DNA of 5,039 nt from Cytophagales bacterium. Lineage in GTDB: Bacteria; Bacteroidota; Bacteroidia; Cytophagales; Cyclobacteriaceae. The notes below the pieces were generated by a model. That model was given only the letters and a program-made list of their open reading frames with translations. It made no database searches and had not been told where the DNA came from. A program made the position numbers and the translations under genes. The stretch is from positions 1 through 5,039 of the forward strand of contig JAJCYL010000148.1 in the NCBI GenBank assembly GCA_029262955.1. The letters are read 5' to 3'. Shown piece after piece: positions 1 through 5,039 of the stretch (its first letter is position 1; every line of letters starts with the position of its first letter).

Positions 1-1436
1 GCCGCATACCAATTTATCGTACTTCCAGCTAAAGAAGCGGTAAAGGACACATCCCCTGCATCACATCTAGTTGGAGCGTTCGTAGTGATTGATGCTTCAT
101 CCGGTAACCCATTAATAACTAAGCTTCTGTCTGCTGAATCTGTACATCCCGCCGCATTGGTTACTGTGTAGGTTATAGTGTGTGATCCCACACCAGCTAT
201 ATTAGGTAAAATAGTACTTCCGGAAACACAGCTTCCACAACTTGCCGACCAACTTCCCCCCGCAGGTGATCCCCCCGTTATCGCTTGAGCCCCATCATCA
301 ATACAATATGTCAAAGTCGGACCTGGATCTACTATTGGCAATGCTTTTACTGTAAATATCTTATCGGCAAAAGCCGAACATACACCATTAGTTTTTGTTG
401 CTCTTACTGTATGGTTACCGGACGGTGCTGCATCTGTGTCAAAACTAGACCCTGACACATAACTACATCCCACACAAGACCAGCTTACTCCCGTAGTTGC
501 TGCAGTCAAAGTTACACTTCCACTATTGTCACAGGCTTCCTGATTTGCCCCTGGGCTGACTGTTATCTGCTGATCAACAGCTACAGTTGATGTTGTACTA
601 CTAGAACATCCATTAGCATTAGTAAAATTTTGAATTATGGTATGTGTTACGCCCTTTGGAGTAAGGCCTAAATCTATAAAATGGCCTCCAGTTATAATGG
701 CAGTAGAACTCGAAAATGTTGATCCAGCATCAACATTTGTGAAATTCCATATATCAGGATCTATAGCATCACTGCAATATGTTCCCATTGCAGAAAAATT
801 TAATGCAGTAGGTCCATTAACAGTAACAGTAAAAGTTATAACACTGGTACCATTGTCAAAGACTCTGGTAGCTGTAGGAAAATATGTACCCGGTGTACTA
901 GTTGTAAATACCCCAGAACTATTAGCGCCACCCGCCCATGTAACACCGACATTATAGGTTAGTGTACTGGCAAGGTTTACACTTCCTCCTGCGCAAAAAC
1001 TGTGTGACAATGCTGTGCTTTCAAAATTCTTCCAATTAACTGTTGAAAAGTTAGTAGAAAAATTACTCGTAGTGGTCCCAATTACTATACAGGCAGAAAT
1101 ACCTTGTATCGGCGCTGCATACCTTTTATCATCAGCTTTTACAGTTGAGTTTGTTGAACCAGTACTACTACTCCCGGTACTTGCACTTGTTGGTTCATAT
1201 CTATATGTCCTTTGTATGAAATCGGTACTTGGTTGAACGGTAGTACAATTAAAATCACAATTACCCTGTAAACATTGAGAAGACGGAAGAACATTAGTTG
1301 GCCAGGTAAAAGGCCTGTCATTGTCTGCTGTATATGGACCTTGTGAAAATCCATAATGGCTCATCAACATCAGCAGTAAACACACTATAATGCTGACATT
1401 ATTGGTGAGAAAATTCTTAAAAGCTGGATTGTCCAT
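1..1436 (-). CDS. Large secreted surface protein with tandem Ig-like domains, N-terminal 478 aa (C-terminus beyond window)
   Basis: One reading frame stays open from an ATG at 1434-1436 to the left edge. An in-frame TAG at 1473-1475 and no earlier start codon fix the start. Residues 1-32 form a signal peptide: a charged and polar start, a hydrophobic core around 14-25 (VSIIVCLLLMLM), and probable cleavage near GFSQ-GP. Residues 83-98 are a Ser/Thr/Gly-rich linker. Several Ig-like or PKD-like units of about 65-80 residues follow, roughly 146-207, 219-287, 295-363, 373-440 and the start of another from about 445. The fourth has the phylum's typical pattern: GGSWSASCGSC, then AGVGSHTITYTVTNAAGCTD (412-432). 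Cysteines fall near domain starts and near the NGC/AGC/GVC turns. In Bacteroidota such proteins are usually large adhesins exported by the type IX system through a C-terminal sorting domain. That end is not visible here, so the export route is inferred. It lies 52 bp after the beta-barrel gene and may share its transcript. Confidence 0.9.
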   Translation of the reverse strand, partial: MDNPAFKNFLTNNVSIIVCLLLMLMSHYGFSQGPYTADNDRPFTWPTNVLPSSQCLQGNCDFNCTTVQPSTDFIQRTYRYEPTSASTGSSSTGSTNSTVKADDKRYAAPIQGISACIVIGTTTSNFSTNFSTVNWKNFESTALSHSFCAGGSVNLASTLTYNVGVTWAGGANSSGVFTTSTPGTYFPTATRVFDNGTSVITFTVTVNGPTALNFSAMGTYCSDAIDPDIWNFTNVDAGSTFSSSTAIITGGHFIDLGLTPKGVTHTIIQNFTNANGCSSSTTSTVAVDQQITVSPGANQEACDNSGSVTLTAATTGVSWSCVGCSYVSGSSFDTDAAPSGNHTVRATKTNGVCSAFADKIFTVKALPIVDPGPTLTYCIDDGAQAITGGSPAGGSWSASCGSCVSGSTILPNIAGVGSHTITYTVTNAAGCTDSADRSLVINGLPDEASITTNAPTRCDAGDVSFTASLAGSTINWYA

Positions 1437-1462
1437 AACGTTTGAAATTTTAATAAACTCCC

Positions 1463-1479
1463 CACTTAATAACTAAGTG
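1463..1479. repeat. Small inverted repeat between the beta-barrel and surface-protein genes
   Basis: CACTTA (1463-1468) and TAAGTG (1474-1479) form a 6-bp stem with a 5-base loop, inside the 52-bp gap between two minus-strand genes. No T run follows on the minus strand, so it does not look like a factor-independent terminator. It could be an RNA processing or stability element, a regulator site, or chance. Confidence 0.35.
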
Positions 1480-1488
1480 TCATAATAA

Positions 1489-2094
1489 TTATAATGTCTT
1501 TCTTATGCCGAAGGAAATATTTCTAAGGGTAAAAGCCTTCTCATCATTGCCGGTACCTACTCTTTCATTAACAATGAATACAGCTTCACTCCTAATAACG
1601 ACGCTTAGTTTCGATAGAACACTTATCATCGCCTCACCAAACAAAGAAGGTCCTAGTAGTGTACTCGGTAACTTCTTATCTGTATCTATACCACTATATG
1701 ATTGAAAGTAACTGTTAAAAGCTAACCCACCATACAATAAAAAGATTTTGTTTTGATTTAATAGATTGTATTTAGCCCCAAAGTGAACAGGAACTCTTGT
1801 AACCTCTGAAGAATTAAACTCTTCATCATGGTAACCACCACCAATTTCAAGAATAATTTTATTGGTCAGAACATAAGACAAATCAAACTCCGCACCCCAC
1901 CCTATCGGATTAAGTACATACCTCAATCCAATTTGCTTGCTTCCATTCAATAGAAATGAAGGTTGCAATAATTTAGAACCTCCACTCGTTTTTTCACTCT
2001 CCGTTTTGATATTTAGATTTTTGGCTTTTTGTCCTACAACCAGGCCTGTTAACATAACCCCTATTAAGACCAGTAAAATCCTCAATCGTTTCAT
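1489..2094 (-). CDS. Putative outer-membrane beta-barrel protein, possibly TraO-like
   Basis: This encodes a 201-residue exported protein. The ATG at 2092-2094 is preferred. An in-frame GTG sits directly before it at 2095-2097 and would add one residue. The first 22 residues are a clear signal peptide: MKRLR, then hydrophobic LLVLIGVMLTGLVVG, then Q. The rest alternates polar and hydrophobic residues in amphipathic strands with aromatic and glycine positions (KQIGLRYVLNPIGWGAEFDL, KIILEIGGGYH, KIFLLYGGLAFNSYF, KLSVVIRSEAVFIVNERVG, RNISFGIRKTL). This is the pattern of a small 8-strand outer-membrane barrel. Length, a VPV motif before a middle strand, and a late strand followed by VNERVG recall the conjugation protein TraO of Bacteroides elements. 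The match is from memory and weak; a general porin-family (OMP_b-brl) barrel is equally possible. It ends on Leu, not the usual aromatic beta-signal residue. No Shine-Dalgarno sequence is visible. Confidence 0.8.
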   Translation of the reverse strand: MKRLRILLVLIGVMLTGLVVGQKAKNLNIKTESEKTSGGSKLLQPSFLLNGSKQIGLRYVLNPIGWGAEFDLSYVLTNKIILEIGGGYHDEEFNSSEVTRVPVHFGAKYNLLNQNKIFLLYGGLAFNSYFQSYSGIDTDKKLPSTLLGPSLFGEAMISVLSKLSVVIRSEAVFIVNERVGTGNDEKAFTLRNISFGIRKTL

Positions 2095-2241
2095 CACAAT
2101 TATTCTTAGCCAATCTTTATATAGTAAATCATTGAAATCGTATCATTCTTCAAATAATGCTTTAATTCTCATAGTTGCGGTAATTGTCATTTGGTAAGCA
2201 TTAGCTTCAAACATTTCCCGTACGCACGACCGCCACTGGGC
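2095..2241. other. Intergenic gap between rep and the beta-barrel gene
   Basis: This stretch of 147 bp holds no reading frame of note. On the minus strand, the TTTG-containing stretches (near 2150 and 2208) only partly match the Bacteroidota -7 box TAnnTTTG and have no well-placed TTG upstream. There is room for a promoter for the two downstream genes, but none can be assigned. No terminator hairpin with a T run is visible after the rep stop codon. Confidence 0.5.
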
Positions 2242-3480
2242 CTATTGAGCTTTTATCGCAAATTTTCCTTCATCACTTTCGATAATCTCATAGTTTGCCC
2301 TTTTACAGAGTTCTTCGACAGTCATTCCAAATTCCTGTGCTTCCTGTTCAAATTGTTTATATGGTCTACCATAAAATTTGCTTCCCTCAGCAATTTTTTC
2401 TCCGAAAACATCAAGCTGGCCTGATATATTGAAAGCTTTGCGCTTCTGTTCTATTTCCTTTAGAAATGTTCCTTCATGCAAAGCTTTGTACACATAACTA
2501 GCCAGGTTTTTGACCGTCTTTTTATTACGTGAAATCTCAATGGTCTGCTCAATGTAGAAATAGTCCCAGGTAAACAAATCATCTTCGGTGATCTTCTCCT
2601 CAAAATAGATTTTTCTTCTTATGGCATGAATTGTCGATATCGGAATATTGCACGATGCCAAATCATACTCATATTTAAACCGCAGATCCTTACTGGCCCT
2701 TAACTCCTGCCTGACATCGGTTCTAAACATAAATTTAACATTAAGCACCTCACGGCCACCTTTTCCACCACGCACCTCCTTTATGGCAAATTCAGCCCAG
2801 GTACCCTTTAATTCCTGCATTGCCGGCATGAGCACTTTACGTTTAAAATTATCATAACGCTTTTCGTATTTATCACCAACTCCTAGCGCTTCCTTGAGCT
2901 CTTTTACAGAAATTTCAAGCACCCCTTTCCAGGGTTGCTTCTCCCGTATCATCCAATAGATCTTGTGAGACCACTCATATTTAAGATTACGCAGCAGCTC
3001 CAGCTCTCCCCTTGTGAAATGATCCCTGGTTAATGAGAGTAACTTCTTAAAATCCTGCTCCAATTGAACATGGAACTCACCTTCACTGTAGAATACTTTC
3101 GGAAATGGATTAAATGTCACTGACTTGAATTTCTTTCCATATACTTCCTCAACATAGTTTTTGGGTAACTCCAGGACACGACTTTGAATCTGCCTAATAA
3201 TATCCCTTGCTTCCTGCCAGGCTTTTGCGGTAGCTTTTTTGAAGTGAGGTCTAAAAATTCTATATGGAAAAGTATAATGTAACCGGTTGGGTTCCTGCCG
3301 GTGATCAATGGATAATATTTCTGTGTATAGCCTATGTTCAGCTATCTTGAATGCAGAGTTTGAAGCATTGATCAGTACATTGGGTTGTACTACTTTATAA
3401 AACTCAGGGGATACATTTCTTACAGCAATTGCAAGGGGTAATTCCAGCTGGTTTATTGTTGTGTTTTCAGACTCTTGCAT
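2242..3480 (-). CDS. Plasmid replication initiator, Rep_3 (RepB) family
   Basis: This 412-residue protein is the iteron-binding initiator that starts replication at the adjacent origin. Two winged-helix domains are recognisable. WH1 spans about residues 30-150, beginning VVQPNVLINASNSAFKIAEH, with strands including FPYRIF and FHVQL. WH2 spans about 155-255 and has the family's best-conserved stretch: an ELLRNLKYEWSHKIYWMI helix (161-178), EISVKELKEALGV (189-201), YDNFKRKVLMPAMQEL (209-224) and a final strand, VLNVKFMF (245-252). The Lys/Arg-rich NFKRKVL helix is in the usual DNA-recognition position. Residues 256-412 form a long C-terminal extension ending in charged helices (VKNLASYVYKALHEGTF at 323-339), so the protein is longer than many family members (roughly 230-330 aa). 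The ATG at 3478-3480 is chosen because Rep homology begins soon after it and the operator-like palindrome lies just upstream. Self-repression through that palindrome is likely. The reading frame is intact. Confidence 0.95.
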   Translation of the reverse strand: MQESENTTINQLELPLAIAVRNVSPEFYKVVQPNVLINASNSAFKIAEHRLYTEILSIDHRQEPNRLHYTFPYRIFRPHFKKATAKAWQEARDIIRQIQSRVLELPKNYVEEVYGKKFKSVTFNPFPKVFYSEGEFHVQLEQDFKKLLSLTRDHFTRGELELLRNLKYEWSHKIYWMIREKQPWKGVLEISVKELKEALGVGDKYEKRYDNFKRKVLMPAMQELKGTWAEFAIKEVRGGKGGREVLNVKFMFRTDVRQELRASKDLRFKYEYDLASCNIPISTIHAIRRKIYFEEKITEDDLFTWDYFYIEQTIEISRNKKTVKNLASYVYKALHEGTFLKEIEQKRKAFNISGQLDVFGEKIAEGSKFYGRPYKQFEQEAQEFGMTVEELCKRANYEIIESDEGKFAIKAQ

Positions 3481-3516
3481 TGTGAATTTAAATTAGAAAT
3501 GCGCAATCAATCTCCG

Positions 3517-3539
3517 TATCCCCTACCATTGCAAGGTAG
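3517..3539. promoter_or_regulatory. Probable Rep operator: inverted half-iterons upstream of rep
   Basis: CTACC (3523-3527) and GGTAG (3535-3539) face each other across 7 bases, about 40-60 bp before the rep start codon. The left arm is the iteron in reverse: TATCCCCTACCA (3517-3528) matches the reverse complement of the iteron end (TATTCCCTACCA) at 11 of 12 positions. The right arm has the iteron's GGTAG. In Rep_3 plasmids such as pSC101, pPS10 and R6K, inverted partial iterons of this kind are bound by Rep dimers that repress rep. The role here is inferred from that precedent and from position. Confidence 0.65.
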
Positions 3540-3565
3540 ATAGTAGTAAACTAAATAGCAAGTTG

Positions 3566-3588
3566 GTCAACTTTTAGTAGTGAATAAA
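3566..3588 (+). repeat. Iteron 1, rep-proximal copy
   Basis: This copy (GTCAACTTTTAGTAGTG then AATAAA) is the nearest to rep, 86 bp before its start codon, and is isolated by 86 bp from the next copy. Read on the minus strand, its end gives TTGAC, which resembles a -35 element pointing at rep. Rep binding here could therefore compete with RNA polymerase. The promoter role is inferred and the matching -10 is weak. Confidence 0.6.
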
Positions 3589-3623
3589 AAAGGCTGACAT
3601 TGCACAAAGCCCTCTTTACATAG

Positions 3624-3632
3624 TTATCCACA
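3624..3632 (+). promoter_or_regulatory. DnaA box
   Basis: TTATCCACA is an exact match to the strong bacterial DnaA-binding consensus. It sits in the spacer between iterons 1 and 2. Many Rep_3 origins need host DnaA bound near the iterons, so this is likely a working part of the origin. Confidence 0.75.
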
Positions 3633-4048
3633 AACAAAAAAATTACTAGTTATAGCGATACATACTATTATGCGGTCAACTTTTAGTAGGGAATAAAATG
3701 ATAAATCCGCGTTCATTACTTCTATTTTTTTTAGTTAAAGCACATTTCTCGACGTCAACTTTTGGTAGTGGATAAACTCACCTTTTTAAGGATTCTATCT
3801 CATTAATCGAAACAACCACGATAAATAGCCGTCAACTTTTGGTAGGGAATAAACCAGCCCTAACGGAGCACACCTAATCCCTATTTAATGCGATTGTAAG
3901 CACTAATGGGGTCAACTTCTGGTAGTACTGATATATCCACTTTAAGGGTGAAAGCGTCAACTTTTAGTAGTTAATAAAGAAGCTGCAGCAGGTCCTGTAG
4001 GTCTTTTTGCCTTCTTTTGGCTAAGTATTCAGGTCTGGCAGGAATACC

Positions 4049-4169
4049 GTCAACTTTTGGTAGGGAATAAAACTATGAATGGTCAACTATTAGTAGTTAA
4101 TAAAACAGGCTTTAACCAACTTTTGGTAGGGAATTGATGCATTTAAGTCAACTTTTGGTAGGGAATGAC
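4049..4169 (+). repeat. Tight iteron block (copies 7-10)
   Basis: Four copies follow at 33, 33 and 32 bp, leaving 9-10 bp between them. That is close to three helical turns, so bound Rep molecules would lie on one face of the DNA. The block borders the AT-rich stretch starting near 4180, as expected for the iterons that drive strand opening. Confidence 0.75.
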
Positions 4170-4179
4170 GCCTCTAACC

Positions 4180-4255
4180 TCTTGATAATCAATTATTTAC
4201 ACGGTTGTAATATAGTTACTTAATAATGATAATAAAATAAAGTTAATAGATAAGG
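4180..4255. other. AT-rich candidate DNA unwinding element
   Basis: This stretch next to the tight iteron block is almost all A and T, with runs such as TAATAATGATAATAAAATAA (4221-4240) and few G or C. Iteron origins usually carry an AT-rich opening region beside the iterons. The position fits, but no repeated 13-mers of the kind seen in some origins were noticed. Confidence 0.5.
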
Positions 4256-4319
4256 CGTTTGGCCTCCAATCGACCCAAACTAGAATAAAAACATGCTCAA
4301 GGCCAAACATATCTAATAA
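4243..4319. repeat. Large imperfect inverted repeat
   Basis: GTTTGGCCT (4257-4265) and AGGCCAAAC (4300-4308) are perfect 9-bp arms around 34 bases. Outside them TTAATAGATA (4243-4252) pairs with TATCTAATAA (4310-4319) with one mismatch, after a small asymmetric gap (AGGC against A). It lies at the edge of the AT-rich element. Possible roles include a protein-binding dyad, a cruciform, or a resolution or partition site. Confidence 0.6.
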
Positions 4320-4387
4320 ACTATTTTTACACAACAAATAAATGGTGATGCTGAGGATGCAAGGACAGCACTAATAGCCAAAGATAA

Positions 4388-4399
4388 TTTGGCGCCAAA
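4388..4399. repeat. Perfect 12-bp palindrome TTTGGCGCCAAA
   Basis: This is a perfect palindrome in AT-rich surroundings. Its TTTGGC half echoes the GTTTGGCC arm of the inverted repeat at 4257. It is a candidate binding site for a dimeric protein; no specific regulator can be named. Confidence 0.45.
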
Positions 4400-4485
4400 C
4401 CGTTGCAGAAAAGTTTTTACTAATTTCATTAGCAATTAAAAATTTAAAAATGGGGTTTTGCCGCCACCGAAAAAGCAAATATTAT

Positions 4486-4500
4486 TTTGTTGTCAACAAA
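4486..4500. repeat. Palindrome TTTGTTG-T-CAACAAA
   Basis: Perfect 7-bp arms flank a single central base. The right half contains GTCAAC, the first six bases of the iteron, but nothing else of the iteron follows. It is a candidate dimer-binding site in the gene-free right part. Confidence 0.45.
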
Positions 4501-4622
4501 TTACCAATCATATCACTTTTTGAATAATCAATTTCACTCATACAAACTACTCCACCCTGCAGGAGTCTGCAATTGAATTAAACAGCCATTTCACAAACTT
4601 TAAAGGATCCAGGTCTTACTAG

Positions 4623-4658
4623 ATGCAAAGAATTTTTTTTGCCTCAAAATTTTTGCAT
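4623..4658. repeat. Strong AT-rich hairpin with 13-bp stem
   Basis: ATGCAAA (4623-4629) pairs with TTTGCAT (4652-4658). After one bulged G (4630), AATTTT (4631-4636) pairs with AAAATT (4646-4651). This gives 13 paired bases around a 9-base loop (TTTTGCCTC). No T run follows, so it is not a classical terminator. A structured single-strand site (single-strand origin, transfer origin flank) or a protein-binding dyad is possible. Confidence 0.6.
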
Positions 4659-4685
4659 TCATTAATGAGATCCCCAAAACAGGTA

Positions 4686-4706
4686 CTCAATTTTCTAACA
4701 ATTGAG
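4686..4706. repeat. Hairpin with perfect 7-bp stem
   Basis: CTCAATT (4686-4692) and AATTGAG (4700-4706) pair across a 7-base loop (TTCTAAC). It lies 28 bp after the larger hairpin, with a 10-bp palindrome TCATTAATGA (4659-4668) between them, so the three form a cluster of dyads within about 85 bp. Confidence 0.5.
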
Positions 4707-4933
4707 AAGAAAATTTATTCCTTTCTGATTATTTTAAAACTATTGCCACTCATTCAACTTTCTCAAAAAATTTCTGTTGCTATTGCCCACCACTATTTCA
4801 AAAACACAACCATAAGCCCTTTGAACAAAAATTCACTGATTCTACATCTTTCCCTAATCCTTCGAAATGGTCACTTGCACATCTGCCTCCATTTCCTAAA
4901 TAAAGCCTTCGTATTCAACAACACTGCTTTTTG

Positions 4934-4950
4934 AATTTTAACTTAAAATT
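4934..4950. repeat. 17-bp palindrome AATTTTAA-C-TTAAAATT
   Basis: Perfect 8-bp arms surround one central base. The design (long arms, one-base centre) resembles the palindrome at 4486-4500, though the sequence differs. AT-only arms are more likely by chance in AT-rich DNA, so confidence in function is limited. Confidence 0.45.
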
Positions 4951-5039
4951 GGGTACTTCCACACAGACGACTTAGAACCGGTCTACGACCTAAGATTCAC
5001 AAAAGCGCTGACGCTAATCTTTTTTCCCTACGGGCTGCC

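Larger units (their letters stand above)
3566..4169 (+). repeat. Iteron array, ten direct 23-bp repeats (replication origin)
   Basis: The consensus is GTCAACTTTTGGTAGG followed by GAATAAA. Copies start at 3566, 3675, 3754, 3831, 3911, 3956, 4049, 4082, 4115 and 4147, each 23 bp and all in one orientation. Copies 4 and 7 match the consensus exactly. The GTCAACTTTT and GTAG blocks are nearly invariant; position 11 alternates A/G. Copy 5 is the most diverged at its 3' end (TACTGATA), and copies 9 and 10 lose the final AAA. Copy 9 begins ACCAAC. Start-to-start spacing is 109, 79, 77, 80, 45, 93, 33, 33 and 32 bp. The array lies directly upstream of the Rep_3 gene, which is the standard place for Rep-binding iterons that set origin firing, copy number and incompatibility. 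Confidence 0.95.
4320..5039. other. Gene-free right region rich in inverted repeats
   Basis: No convincing coding sequence was found on either strand. The only plus-strand frame of any size (4623-4934) starts inside a hairpin and would give a Phe/Leu/Ile/His-rich product without recognisable domains. Besides the separately listed dyads there are short ones: CTAAT/ATTAG (4420-4432), ACTCC/GGAGT (4549-4566), CTTAG/CTAAG (4971-4994) and AGCG/CGCT (5004-5015). Base composition rises in GC only in the last 80 bases, which may mark the approach of another gene beyond the edge. Confidence 0.6.

Noticed and set aside
637..1354. Open frames at 637-957 and 1015-1236 on plus and 1139-1354 on minus
   Set aside because: They overlap, in other frames, the continuous 478-codon minus-strand frame with signal peptide and Ig-like domains, which explains the whole region.
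1505..2857. Plus-strand frames at 1505-1705, 1937-2197, 2191-2424 and 2648-2857, and minus-strand 3117-3308
   Set aside because: They are shadows of the beta-barrel and Rep genes, and their products show no domain or signal features.
3931..3940. ATATATCCAC as a second DnaA box
   Set aside because: It differs from TTATCCACA at several positions and overlaps the degenerate end of iteron 5.
3566..4169. Spaced direct repeats as a CRISPR array
   Set aside because: Spacers range from 9 to 86 bp, repeats are 23 bp and variable, and a Rep_3 gene is adjacent. This is an iteron array.
3566..4169. Iterons as Bacteroidota -7 promoter boxes (AACTTTTG resembles TAnnTTTG)
   Set aside because: The first T of the box is missing in every copy, and no gene on the plus strand would use them.
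4257..4308. Integron attC site
   Set aside because: The GCCAAAC/GTTTGGC arms do not fit the RYYYAAC and GTTRRRY core boxes, and no cassette or integrase is near.
4623..4934. Plus-strand 103-codon frame
   Set aside because: Its start lies inside a 13-bp-stem hairpin, there is no ribosome site, and the product is a biased Phe/Leu/Ile/His/Asn mix with no recognisable domain. A real small gene cannot be excluded.
5004..5026. Factor-independent terminator (AGCG-CTGA-CGCT followed by AATCTTTTTT)
   Set aside because: The stem is only 4 bp, and two A bases separate it from the T run. It could mark the end of a gene just outside the right edge, but support is too thin.

Overview
The window looks like a replicon segment (plasmid, or plasmid-derived chromid or integrated element) from a member of the Bacteroidota. 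Three things point there. The DNA is AT-rich with little Shine-Dalgarno signal. A long secreted protein carries the Cys- and Thr-rich Ig-like repeats common in type IX-secreted surface proteins of that phylum. The replication initiator is of the Rep_3 (RepB) type, as on many Bacteroidota plasmids. No rRNA, tRNA, insertion sequence or CRISPR array was found.

Layout. All three supported genes lie on the minus strand and read leftwards. A Rep_3-type initiator (3480 to 2242) comes first. It is followed after about 150 bp by a small outer-membrane beta-barrel-like protein (2094 to 1489), and after 52 bp more by the first 478 codons of a large surface protein (1436 to beyond the left edge). That last frame is open across the whole left 1.4 kb. 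The plus-strand ORFs overlapping it are shadows.

To the right of rep lies a compact replication control region. Nearest the gene is a palindrome made of two inverted partial iterons, a likely operator for Rep self-repression. Beyond it are ten direct copies of a 23-bp iteron (3566 to 4169) with a perfect DnaA box TTATCCACA between the first two. An AT-rich stretch at about 4180-4255 is the best candidate for the unwinding element. The iterons are in two blocks: dispersed copies about 77-109 bp apart near rep, and four tight copies 33/33/32 bp apart at the far end.

The last 870 bp (4170-5039) contains no convincing gene but has an unusual number of perfect or near-perfect inverted repeats. 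These include a 13-bp-stem hairpin (4623-4658), a 7-bp-stem hairpin (4686-4706) and palindromes centred at 4493 and 4942. It may be a partition, transfer or secondary origin site, but the sequence alone does not decide which.

Working model. Rep binds the iterons, with DnaA at its box, and opens the AT-rich DNA. Rep dimers at the inverted half-iterons, and perhaps at the first iteron, shut off rep transcription. The two envelope genes downstream are probably accessory cargo, and the beta-barrel could be a distant relative of conjugation protein TraO.
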